Shown here piece by piece: positions 56,348 through 64,000 of a DNA stretch of 64,000 bases (within the stretch, counting starts at the first letter, position 1; every line of letters starts with the position of its first letter). The stretch spans positions 124,001 to 188,000 of the forward strand of contig NZ_FNWK01000001.1 of NCBI RefSeq assembly GCF_900108295.1. Direction: 5' to 3'. The notes beneath the pieces are model-generated. The model was not told the DNA's origin and did no database searches. It saw nothing but the letters and a program-made list of their open reading frames with translations. The DNA comes from Sphingopyxis sp. YR583 (lineage in GTDB: Bacteria; Pseudomonadota; Alphaproteobacteria; Sphingomonadales; Sphingomonadaceae). A program made the position numbers and the translations under genes.

Positions 56348-58896
56348 CCGGCAGGCTCGACCCGAACCGTGCGGCTGGCGCGCTTGCCGTCGGTGGAACG
56401 GCTGCGCAGATCGACTGCACCGCTGACCGCCACCGGCCCGGCATAGCGCGTCCATGCGCCGCCGTTGATCCGGTATTCGATAGTCGTGCCGGGGAACATG
56501 CTGTTCGCCTCAAGCTTGCCCTTCGCGATCTGCGCGCCCGGAGGGGCTACGCGATAGGCGACGCCCATCCGTTCGAGCTGCGGGAACTGCGCAGCGACGC
56601 GCCCGGCGAAATCCTGCCAGCCCGCCTTCAGCTTGGCGGCGTCGACGCGCTTGTCGCCCCATTCGTAGCTGGCACCCGCCTGATAGGCCGGGGTCCATGG
56701 CGCCGGGCTCCACGCACGCTCGGCGAGCGCGAGCAGACGCGGAAAGAGCATATAGTCGACCTGCGCGTCGGTGCGGATCGTCTCGCTCCATAGCTGTGCC
56801 TGCAATCCCGCAACCCGGTGTCCCGGCTGCAACACCGGCCTGTCTTCGATCGCCTTGCCCTCGGCCTGGATGTTGCGGATCGTCGCGGCGTTGGCGGGCA
56901 GATTGTCGGGCATGAAGCCGAACACCTGATAGGGGTCCACACCACGCGAGGCCCAGTTATAGCCGCCCTCTTCGGGGTTCGGCGCATAGGGCATATCGAA
57001 ATAGCCGAGGTCGGGGATTGAGAGCACGGCGTCCCAGCCGCGGTTCATCTGGTCGTGCGCCTCGCGGATCGCGCCGGCGTGTAGAACGCCCCAGATATTG
57101 GTTTGCACCTTTCGGGGCATCGCGGCGGCGTCGGTGTGCCCCATGCCGTCGCTCCATCCGGCTGTTTCGAGGCCCTTTACGGCAAGGCTCCGGCTCACAC
57201 GCTCGATGAAACGCGGGGTAAGCTTGCCCGCATCTCTGCCATTGTCGGCGATCATCGCCTTGCACGCCGGTGATTTCACCCACGCACCCGCGGTTTCGTC
57301 GGCGCCGAGGTGGAAGGTCTTGAGCGGCGCCCCCGCCTGTTTGTGCATGTCGGCGAGCGCGTCGACCACTGTATCGACGAAGCGATAGGTGGCGGGCAGG
57401 CAGACGTTCAGCGTGTTGTCGCTATAATTCTGGATGCTGCGATATTCGGTCGTATCGGCGGGATCGATCAGCCGGTACGCCTCGGCGTCGGCCTTTTTGC
57501 CGTCGCCGGCCAGACGCGCATAGCGTGCTTCCATCGCCCTGATCGCGGCACGCGAATGACCGGGCATGTCGATGGACGGGATCACTTCGATCTGCCGTGC
57601 CGCGGCCGCCTTCACGATCGCCACATAGTCGGCGACGCCGAGGTAACCGTTGACGCTGCTTGTCCCGTCGGGCCCTGCGCCAAGTTGCGGCAACAGACAG
57701 GTCTTCTCTGCAAGGTCATGGCAACGCTTCGACCCGATCGCCGCCAGTTCCGGCAGAGCCGGAATCTCGATCCGCCAGCCTTCGTCGTCGGCGAGGTGGA
57801 GGTGGAGTTTGTTGAGCTTGTACGCCGCCATCGCCTCAACGAGCTTCAATATCTCTTCGCGGCTGTGGAAGTTGCGGCCAAGGTCGATGTGGAGGCCGCG
57901 AAAACGATATTCAGGGGCGTCCTCGACACGCAGCGGCCTGAGCTTACCCTTGTCGAACATCGCCTGCTGCGCCAGCGAACGCAGCGCATGGCTTGCCCCT
58001 GCGACGTCATGCGCCGTGATGGCGATTCCCGATTCCTTTGCATCGAGAATATAGGCTTCGGGCTTGCCGACCGCCGAAGCGTCGACCCGGATGGTCAACG
58101 GCAGCACGCCCTTCGCCACACCCAATGCGGCGAGCGCCGGTGCGATATCGGCGTGCTCAACGCCCTGCAGCGTGACCGCCAGTCCGCGGCTCAGGTCGAT
58201 GGCGACGCCCTTGCCCTGCACCGCTTTTGAAGGTTTGGGCAGGATCGCGATTCCCGTCGTTACGGACGCCTGCCGGTCGGCCTGCAAGGCAAAGGCGCGT
58301 TCGGGGGTCAGCCAGCGTGTTCTGTCGGCGCCGCCCTTCGTCGCAAGCCTTGCCTCATCGGTCATCGGGTCAACGAAGGGCAGGATTTCGAGTCCCGTTT
58401 CGGGGTCGATCGCCGGGCGCGTTGCGGCAATCGTGCGCGGCTTCAAACCGTCGGCGACCAGATAGGCATTGGGCATGCCAAAGGCCTTCGAGAAATTGGA
58501 CCCCACGCCCCACAGCCTGATTTCATGCTTCGCGCCGGGGCGCAGCGCCGCGCCGGGTTTCAGCGTCAGTTGCTGGACATCGCCGTTGATCAGCCGATGC
58601 GCAAAGATGTCGCTTTCTACGCGCGGCAGGCGGTTGACGAAGCTGAAATAGAGCGCGAGCCCCTTGGTCGGGACGTCGGCCGGCAGGTTGTCGGGGATCG
58701 TCAGTGTAATCGTGGAGAGGAAACAGGCCTCGATGCCCGCCGGACATGTCGGTCCGTTGTCGATCACCCGATATCTGTAATCGAGCGTGTCAGCGAGACG
58801 ATCGAGCGCAGCCTGCGACGGCGCCTCGGCGGCAGCCTGCACGGCCGATGTGGCCAGCGCGGCCATCGCGATCCCCGTCAACGCCGCGACCCGCAT
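56344..58896 (-). CDS. Exported beta-N-acetylhexosaminidase (GH20)
   Basis: Cleaves terminal GlcNAc from chitobiose and related glycans. From ATG 58896 the 850-residue product has a signal peptide (MRVAALTGIAMAALATSAVQ), an N-terminal CHB_HEX domain (about 35-150), a GH20b domain and the GH20 catalytic barrel with RGLHIDLGRNFH, LNKLHLHLADDEGWR, PSIDMPGHSRAA and the catalytic Asp533-Glu534 in FHLGADETAGAW, then a C-terminal chitobiase-type domain (EYRINGGAWTRYAG). GGGAG six bases before ATG 58896 decides it over a start six codons upstream. It is divergent from the GlcNAc operon regulator. Confidence 0.93.
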   Translation of the reverse strand: MRVAALTGIAMAALATSAVQAAAEAPSQAALDRLADTLDYRYRVIDNGPTCPAGIEACFLSTITLTIPDNLPADVPTKGLALYFSFVNRLPRVESDIFAHRLINGDVQQLTLKPGAALRPGAKHEIRLWGVGSNFSKAFGMPNAYLVADGLKPRTIAATRPAIDPETGLEILPFVDPMTDEARLATKGGADRTRWLTPERAFALQADRQASVTTGIAILPKPSKAVQGKGVAIDLSRGLAVTLQGVEHADIAPALAALGVAKGVLPLTIRVDASAVGKPEAYILDAKESGIAITAHDVAGASHALRSLAQQAMFDKGKLRPLRVEDAPEYRFRGLHIDLGRNFHSREEILKLVEAMAAYKLNKLHLHLADDEGWRIEIPALPELAAIGSKRCHDLAEKTCLLPQLGAGPDGTSSVNGYLGVADYVAIVKAAAARQIEVIPSIDMPGHSRAAIRAMEARYARLAGDGKKADAEAYRLIDPADTTEYRSIQNYSDNTLNVCLPATYRFVDTVVDALADMHKQAGAPLKTFHLGADETAGAWVKSPACKAMIADNGRDAGKLTPRFIERVSRSLAVKGLETAGWSDGMGHTDAAAMPRKVQTNIWGVLHAGAIREAHDQMNRGWDAVLSIPDLGYFDMPYAPNPEEGGYNWASRGVDPYQVFGFMPDNLPANAATIRNIQAEGKAIEDRPVLQPGHRVAGLQAQLWSETIRTDAQVDYMLFPRLLALAERAWSPAPWTPAYQAGASYEWGDKRVDAAKLKAGWQDFAGRVAAQFPQLERMGVAYRVAPPGAQIAKGKLEANSMFPGTTIEYRINGGAWTRYAGPVAVSGAVDLRSRSTDGKRASRTVRVEPAG

Positions 58897-59271
58897 TCCA
58901 TTCTCCCGTTTCATAATTTGTATCTAATTTGTCATGCGTCCTCACGACGGTCAACGTCTTTCGAATTTACCGATTTCTTGAGATATAACGAGGCATTTCG
59001 GGATAAATTGACGAATATCCGGCTGAGACCTTCGCTATTGGTTTTACATTAGTATTATCGCAAAGTCGCCGAACCACCCATTCTCGATGCGGGATCTCAT
59101 CGCGATTGCGCAGCGCACCAAGGCCCCGGCGACCGAACCGCCAGCCATATGTTGGCACCACGGCCATGCGAATAGCTCGCAGCAGGATTGACGCGACGAT
59201 ACCAATGCAACACATGGGAAGGAGAAGCCGGTCCTGCCGACCGCGTCCTTCGCAATGGTGGAGCAACATCC
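58897..59271. other. Divergent intergenic region between hexosaminidase and GntR regulator
   Basis: About 375 bases without a convincing gene, clearly AT-richer near 58915-59060 than the surroundings. It holds two direct copies of AATTTGT (58915-58921 and 58926-58932), a weak minus-strand promoter with TTGACC at 58954-58949, and near 59197 the string ATACCAATG, which shares TACCAAT with the region upstream of nagB-II. Confidence 0.4.
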
Positions 59272-60009
59272 TTGTCACTGATCGCACGCGTGGGCCCGCT
59301 TCAGAAGGATGATCCGACGCCGCTGTACCTCCAGTTGCAGAAGATCCTGCGCGACGCGATCGAAGGACAGGTAGTCAAGGCCGAAGAGGCGATCCCGACC
59401 GAACGCGACCTGGCCGAGGAATTCGACGTGTCGCGCATCACGGTGCGCAAGGCGATCGACGGGCTGGTCGCCGACGGCATCGTGACCCGGCGACGCGGCG
59501 CGGGAACCTTCGTCACCCGGCCGCGCGTCGAGAAGAGCTTTTCGAAGCTCACCTCCTTTTCCGAGGACATGGTGTCGCGCGGACGCAAGCCGCACAGCAA
59601 GTGGATCAGCAAGACCACGGGCGCAGTGACGCCGGAGGAAGCGCTGTCGCTTGGCCTCTCGCCCGGCTCGCTCGTCTATCGCTTCCACCGCATCCGCTAT
59701 GCCGACGACACCTCGATGGCGCTCGAATATGCGACGATCCCCGCTTATTGCCTGCCATCGGTCGAGACGGTCGGCGCATCGCTTTACGAGGCGCTCGAAG
59801 CGGCCGGCCACCTGCCCGTCCGCGCGCTCCAGCGGCTGCGCGCGGTCGCCTTCTCTGCCGAGCAGGCCGAAATATTGGGGATCGAGAGCGGCACGCCGGG
59901 ACTCTTCATCGAACGGCGCGGCTTCCTCTCCGACGGGCGCACCGCCGAATTCACCCAAAGCTATTACCGCGGCGACGCCTATGACGTCGTCGCCGAACTG
60001 AACGGCTAA
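59272..60009 (+). CDS. GntR/HutC-family regulator of GlcNAc genes
   Basis: A 245-residue regulator. The N-terminal winged helix (about 8-75) contains PLYLQLQKILRDAIEG, EEFDVSRITVRKAIDGLVAD and RRGAGTFVTRP; the C-terminal UTRA effector domain spans about 90-240 (FHRIRYADDTSMALEYATIP, FIERRGFLSDGRTAEFTQSY), which in this family binds sugar phosphates such as GlcN6P. The TTG at 59272 has GGAG 9 bases upstream; the longer upstream frame has no family match. It precedes nagB-II and probably represses it and the hexosaminidase. NagR/NagQ-type naming is likely but not certain. Confidence 0.85.
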   Translation: MSLIARVGPLQKDDPTPLYLQLQKILRDAIEGQVVKAEEAIPTERDLAEEFDVSRITVRKAIDGLVADGIVTRRRGAGTFVTRPRVEKSFSKLTSFSEDMVSRGRKPHSKWISKTTGAVTPEEALSLGLSPGSLVYRFHRIRYADDTSMALEYATIPAYCLPSVETVGASLYEALEAAGHLPVRALQRLRAVAFSAEQAEILGIESGTPGLFIERRGFLSDGRTAEFTQSYYRGDAYDVVAELNG

Positions 60010-60190
60010 ACGCCGCAAGCATCGCGCAGCGCCGGACATCTATCTCCAGCGCGCCGGACAAGACCAATTCCCGGAACAGCCGAACCGCTACGGCGGACAC
60101 TCTTCCGACGCGTCGGGCATCCAGAACGCAACAGAATATTGGCGCCAAAGAAGCCGGATCACGAAAATTCGCTCATCCCAAACATACATC

Positions 60191-60228
60191 TTGATGAGAC
60201 ATATATAACCTATATAGTACCAATATAG
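60191..60228 (+). promoter_or_regulatory. Candidate nagB-II promoter and overlapping palindrome
   Basis: TTGATG (60191-60196), 16 bases, TATAGT (60213-60218), overlapped by CTATAT (60210-60215) and ATATAG (60223-60228), inverted 6-base arms with a 7-base spacer. A bound regulator here would cover the -10. The gap 60010-60266 is otherwise without features apart from a direct repeat GCGCCGGACA near 60040-60055. Confidence 0.4.
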
Positions 60229-60266
60229 CGAGTGGCGGCGCACCGCCGACCGGGAGACAGGATATT

Positions 60267-61304
60267 ATGACGTCGAACGCCGCATCGGACGGACGACCGA
60301 CACTGATGGAGCAGGAAGCAGGCGAAGCGGCGGTCGTCGTCGCACGAATGCTGGAGGCGAATCGCGAGGCGTTCGGTGCGATCGGCCGGCGCCTTCGCAC
60401 TGCCCCGCCGGCTGCCGTCGTGACCTGCGCACGCGGCTCGTCGGATCATGCTGCGACCTACGCCAAATATCTGATCGAGACGATGACGGGGACGCCGACC
60501 GCGTCCTCCGCGCTGTCGATCGCCTCGCTTTACGATGCGCCCGCGCTGGCCGGAAACCGCTTATGCTTGGCAATTTCACAGTCGGGCAAGAGCCCCGACC
60601 TGCTCGCCGCGGTCGAACAGCAGCGCGATGCCGGAGCCTTTGTCGTTGCACTGATCAACGCCGAAGACTCGCCGCTCGCACAGCTGGCCGATGTCGTGAT
60701 CCTGCTCTCCGCCGGAGTCGAACGGTCGGTGGCGGCAACCAAATCCTATATCGCCTCGCTTGCCGCGATCGCGGCTCTCGTCGCGGCATGGACCGAGGAC
60801 GATGCGCTCGAAAACGCGCTGACCGCGCTGCCCGGCCAGCTTGCGGAAGCTTTCGCGCTCGACTGGTCGCCCGCGATCGACGCTTTTCGGGGTACTGCGA
60901 ACCTGTTCGTCCTTGGTCGCGGCTACGGGCTTGGTGCCGCGCAGGAAGCCGCGCTCAAATTCAAGGAAACCTCGGGCCTCCATGCCGAAAGCTTCAGCGC
61001 CGCCGAGGTGCGTCACGGCCCGATGGCGATTGTCGGCGATGCCTTTCATGTCCTTGCGCTGGGCGGCACCGACCGCGCCGCCGCAAGCGTTCGCAGTATC
61101 GCCGACGAGTTCCGCGGGCGCGGTGCGACCGTATTGCTCGCGGATCCGGCGGGCGGCGACCTCCCCGCGATAGCGGCACACCCGGCAATCGAGCCGATCC
61201 TGTTGATCCAGAGCTTTTACCGCATGGCGAGCGCGCTGGCGCTGGCGCGTGGCCACAACCCCGACTCGCCTCCGCATCTCAACAAGGTTACCGAGACTTT
61301 ATGA
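60267..61304 (+). CDS. SIS-domain glucosamine-6-phosphate deaminase (NagB-II)
   Basis: A 345-residue enzyme with two SIS sugar-isomerase domains: CARGSSDHAATYAKYL and ISQSGKSPDLLAAVEQQ in the first, LGRGYGLGAAQEAALKFKET with SAAEVRHGPM in the second. It lacks the glutaminase domain of GlmS, and with nagA next to it fits NagB-II, which releases ammonia from GlcN6P to give Fru6P. It is unrelated in fold to classic NagB. Its stop overlaps nagA (ATGA). Confidence 0.88.
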   Translation: MTSNAASDGRPTLMEQEAGEAAVVVARMLEANREAFGAIGRRLRTAPPAAVVTCARGSSDHAATYAKYLIETMTGTPTASSALSIASLYDAPALAGNRLCLAISQSGKSPDLLAAVEQQRDAGAFVVALINAEDSPLAQLADVVILLSAGVERSVAATKSYIASLAAIAALVAAWTEDDALENALTALPGQLAEAFALDWSPAIDAFRGTANLFVLGRGYGLGAAQEAALKFKETSGLHAESFSAAEVRHGPMAIVGDAFHVLALGGTDRAAASVRSIADEFRGRGATVLLADPAGGDLPAIAAHPAIEPILLIQSFYRMASALALARGHNPDSPPHLNKVTETL

Positions 61305-62443
61305 TCTTTCGTTTTCATAACGGCCAGGTCGTGCTGCCGGATGGTCCCACCGGCGATGCGGACATAATGATCGCCGATGGCATCGTCACGGCGGTCACGC
61401 CCGTCGGCGGCACGCCCGCCGATCGCGAGATCGATCTGGACGGCGGCTGGCTGCTTCCCGGTTTCGTCGACACACAGGTCAACGGCGGCGGCGGTGTGCT
61501 CTTCAACGACCAGGTCGATGTCGAGGCGATCGCAGCGATCGGTGCTGCGCACGCACGTTTCGGCACGACCGCTTTCCTGCCGACGTTGATAAGCGATACA
61601 CCCGCGCAGATCGCGGCGGCGCTCGCCGCGGTCGATACCGCGATCGGGCAAGGCGTAGCCGGCGTTGTCGGCATCCATATCGAAGGCCCGTTTATCAACG
61701 AGGTGAAGCGCGGCATTCACGAGGCGCATCGCATCCGCCGCCTCGACACCGACACGCTGGCGACGCTGACCGCGCCGCATCGCGGGCGCGTGATGCTGAC
61801 GCTCGCTCCCGAACTCTGCGACGAGGACGACATCCGCACCCTCGTTCGCCACGGCGTGATCGTGAGCGCCGGGCACAGCGACGCAACCTATGACGAGACG
61901 CAGCGCGCGATCGGCGCGGGGCTCACCGGCTTCACCCATTTGTTCAACGCGATGTCGCCGCTGCACCACCGGCATCCGGGCGCGGTCGGCGCGGCTTTCG
62001 ATTCCGACGTATATTGCGGCCTCATCGTCGATGACGTCCACCTCCACCCGGCAGTCGTGCGGCTGGCGGTCCGTGCAAAAGGCAAGGAGCGTATCATGCT
62101 GATCACCGATGCGATGCCAAGCGTCGGCACGGACGTCAGCGAGTTCATGTTGCAGGGCAAGCGCATCGCGGTGAAGGACGGCGTCTGCATCTTCGAGGAT
62201 GGTACGCTTGCCGGAACGCATCTCGACATGGCTTCGGCGCTGCGCAAGACGGCCCAAGTGACCGGTCTGCCGGTCCCGGACGTGTCGACGATGGCGAGCG
62301 GGACACCCGCCACCTTCCTGTCGCTGCGCGACCGCATCGGAGCGATCGCGCCCGGGCAGCGCGCCGACTGGGTATGGATGGACGCGGGACTGACCCCGCG
62401 CACGACATGGATCGGCGGGCGGACTGTTTCCGAGGCCGCCTAA
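61301..62443 (+). CDS. nagA: N-acetylglucosamine-6-phosphate deacetylase
   Basis: Removes acetate from GlcNAc6P. The 380-residue product is an amidohydrolase barrel with DLDGGWLLPGFVDTQVNGGG, metal residues in GIHIEGPFINEVKRGIHEAH (Glu), SAGHSDATYDE (His) and GFTHLFNAMSPLHHR (His), and catalytic Asp in MLITDAMPSVG. ATG 61301 overlaps the nagB-II stop; the upstream frame is not used. Confidence 0.95.
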   Translation: MIFRFHNGQVVLPDGPTGDADIMIADGIVTAVTPVGGTPADREIDLDGGWLLPGFVDTQVNGGGGVLFNDQVDVEAIAAIGAAHARFGTTAFLPTLISDTPAQIAAALAAVDTAIGQGVAGVVGIHIEGPFINEVKRGIHEAHRIRRLDTDTLATLTAPHRGRVMLTLAPELCDEDDIRTLVRHGVIVSAGHSDATYDETQRAIGAGLTGFTHLFNAMSPLHHRHPGAVGAAFDSDVYCGLIVDDVHLHPAVVRLAVRAKGKERIMLITDAMPSVGTDVSEFMLQGKRIAVKDGVCIFEDGTLAGTHLDMASALRKTAQVTGLPVPDVSTMASGTPATFLSLRDRIGAIAPGQRADWVWMDAGLTPRTTWIGGRTVSEAA

Positions 62444-62512
62444 TCCCTGTTTGAAGGGCCAATGATAGAAGCCGCTGCGCGACAAGCGGCGAAAGTTTTG
62501 GGGAATGAACCG

Positions 62513-64000
62513 ATGAGCCTGATCATCACCTCTCCGCTCAGAGGATGGGCGACGACGCTGGACAGCGTTCCCGACCCGGTATTCGCCCAACGCATGATGG
62601 GCGACGGTGTGGCGATCCAGCCGCTGAGCGATACCGTCGTCGCACCATTCGACGGCGAGGTTGTGACGCTTCACGATGCGGGGCACGCGATTTCGCTGCG
62701 CAGCACCGAAGGCGCCGAGGTGCTGATCCACATCGGGCTTGATACGGTGATGCTGAAGGGCGAAGGCTTCACGCCGCTGGTCGCGATCGGCGCCGCAGTG
62801 TCGCGCGGCGATCCGCTGATCCGCTTCGATCTCGACGCCGTCGCGCTCGCGGCCACCAGCCTGATCACGCCGGTCATCGTGACCAATGCCGACGCCTTTG
62901 CGATCAGCCGCCGGTCCGTCGACTGTTCGATCGGGGAATGCGAAGCGCTGATGACGCTCGTCCCGGTGGAAGCCGAGGCGCGGCGCCGGTCGGATGACGG
63001 AACGGTGGTCGAGCAGGCGGTGACACTGTCGCTACCGCACGGCATTCACGCCCGTCCCGCCGCGCGGATCGGCGAGACGGCACGCGGTTTCGAAGCCGAT
63101 ATCCACCTTCTCAACGGCGACAAGCGCGGCGATGCGCGGAGCACCGTGGCGCTTCTCGCGCTCGGGACGGGCTTTGGCGACGAGGTTCTCGTGCAGGCGC
63201 GCGGCGACGATGCCGAAGCGGCACTGGCGGCGATCGTCGCGCTTCTGGCAACCGATATGGGCGAAAGCGCGACGGCTGCACCCGTCGCTGCGGTGACGCC
63301 GGTTGAAGCGCCGATGCTGCGCGCCGGGCAGACCCGCGGCGTGATCGCTTCGCCCGGCCTTGCGATGGGCCCGGCGGCGCGGCTGCGACAGGTCGACATC
63401 GCCATCGCGCGCGACGGCGCCGACGCGGATGCAGAGCGCATCTCCCTTCGCGCCGCACGCGATGATGTGCGCAGCAAAATGGTGATGCAAGCCGACAGTG
63501 CCGAGGGCAGCGTCGCGGCGATCATGCACGCGCATCTGGCGCTGCTCGACGATCCCGAATTGCTCGCAGGCGCGGAAAAACGCATAGCCGAAGGACGTAG
63601 CGCGGGCTTTGCATGGCGCGGCGCGATCCACGACCAGATCGACGCGATCCGCGCGACGGGCAACGCGCATCTGATCGAACGCATCGACGATCTTGTCGAT
63701 ATCGAGCGGCAGTTGCTCTCGGCGCTGACCGGCACGTCGCTCGACGGCGCCGCGGTTCCGGCCGGGGCGATCGTCGTTGCCGAGGATTTGCTCCCGTCGC
63801 AGTTGCTCGCCGTCGCGGCAGCAAAACCCGCGGGCCTGTGTCTCGTTCGTGGCGGCCCGACCTCGCATGTCGCGATCCTGTGCGCCGGGCTCGGCTTGCC
63901 CGCGCTCGTCGCGATGGGCGAGACGCTGGACAAGATCGACGACGGCACGCCGCTGCTGCTCGATGCCGAGTTGGGCCATCTGACCGCAAATCCAGGGGCC
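62513..64000 (+). CDS. PTS EIIA-HPr-EI fusion phosphotransferase (3' end outside window)
   Basis: A multi-domain phosphoryl carrier for a sugar PTS; 496 residues lie within the window. Order: glucose-type EIIA (about 30-150) with His58 and phospho-His73 in VLIHIGLDTV; HPr (about 165-250) with His179 in HGIHARPAARI; Enzyme I N-terminal part from about 275 with phospho-His452 in GGPTSHVAILCAGLG. The PEP-binding part of Enzyme I is beyond the edge. It follows nagA by 69 bases, so it probably feeds a GlcNAc EIICB encoded beyond the window. Confidence 0.9.
   Translation, partial: MSLIITSPLRGWATTLDSVPDPVFAQRMMGDGVAIQPLSDTVVAPFDGEVVTLHDAGHAISLRSTEGAEVLIHIGLDTVMLKGEGFTPLVAIGAAVSRGDPLIRFDLDAVALAATSLITPVIVTNADAFAISRRSVDCSIGECEALMTLVPVEAEARRRSDDGTVVEQAVTLSLPHGIHARPAARIGETARGFEADIHLLNGDKRGDARSTVALLALGTGFGDEVLVQARGDDAEAALAAIVALLATDMGESATAAPVAAVTPVEAPMLRAGQTRGVIASPGLAMGPAARLRQVDIAIARDGADADAERISLRAARDDVRSKMVMQADSAEGSVAAIMHAHLALLDDPELLAGAEKRIAEGRSAGFAWRGAIHDQIDAIRATGNAHLIERIDDLVDIERQLLSALTGTSLDGAAVPAGAIVVAEDLLPSQLLAVAAAKPAGLCLVRGGPTSHVAILCAGLGLPALVAMGETLDKIDDGTPLLLDAELGHLTANPGA

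Noticed and set aside
60030..60060. Direct repeat GCGCCGGACA downstream of the GntR gene
   Set aside because: Only two short copies in GC-rich sequence and not inverted; no basis to call a terminator or operator.
62471..62490. GCCGCT/AGCGGC inverted pair before the PTS gene
   Set aside because: Only a 6-bp stem without a T-run; nagA and the PTS gene are more likely cotranscribed.

Overview
The window is a GC-rich, gene-dense stretch of an alphaproteobacterial chromosome, most likely from the Sphingomonadaceae (Sphingopyxis-like, judged from protein character only). Supporting signs are a ChpT phosphotransferase of the CckA-ChpT-CtrA relay, an alphaproteobacterial RpoH, large TonB-dependent receptors, a carotenoid-oxygenase/thiolase locus, and a GlcNAc cluster with an SIS-type deaminase and a fused EIIA-HPr-EI protein. 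Almost all of the sequence is coding. I saw no rRNA, tRNA, CRISPR array, insertion sequence, integrase or prophage.

Layout. 1-4932: leftward chemotaxis operon chpT-cheA-cheW-cheY-cheB, with cheB cut by the window edge. 5069-7666: rluD, rpoH with its own promoter and hairpin terminator, and a small membrane protein. 7667-7977: two REP-like inverted repeats. 7978-13616: mixed envelope and unknown genes (outer-membrane protein, mtgA, a cysteine-repeat secreted protein, a J-domain protein, PPK2, a TPR protein, an alpha/beta hydrolase). 13620-18671: aspS, a membrane protein/FAD-oxidase pair and rnd. 18668-24255: leftward operon of a DUF2066-like protein, hda, ppk1 and ppx. 24303-27019: purM, a purN-YjbR fusion and a lipoprotein. 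27079-29502: leftward pepA, holC, ndk. 29635-35401: the lptD-surA-pdxA-rsmA run. 35408-38628: leftward guaB, rsmB-like and TPR genes.

Accessory half. 38909-50135: an MFS transporter whose start looks frameshifted, a tandem HxlR regulator and a TonB receptor facing a five-gene operon (nitronate-monooxygenase-like flavoprotein, carotenoid cleavage oxygenase, acyl-CoA ligase, two thiolases). This reads as uptake, oxidative cleavage, CoA activation and thiolysis of an unidentified hydrophobic compound. 50139-56347: a cobalamin riboswitch followed by btuB-cobO-btuF-btuC-btuD and an unexpected overlapping PhyH-type Fe(II)/2-oxoglutarate dioxygenase. 56344-64000: GlcNAc/chitobiose use, with GH20 hexosaminidase, GntR regulator, NagB-II, NagA and a PTS phosphotransfer protein cut by the right edge.

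Most interesting points: the carotenoid-oxygenase/thiolase locus with its tandem HxlR regulator and interleaved promoters; the dioxygenase inside the B12-uptake operon; the PurN-YjbR fusion; a thiolase with no visible second catalytic cysteine; and a secreted protein built of two cysteine repeats.
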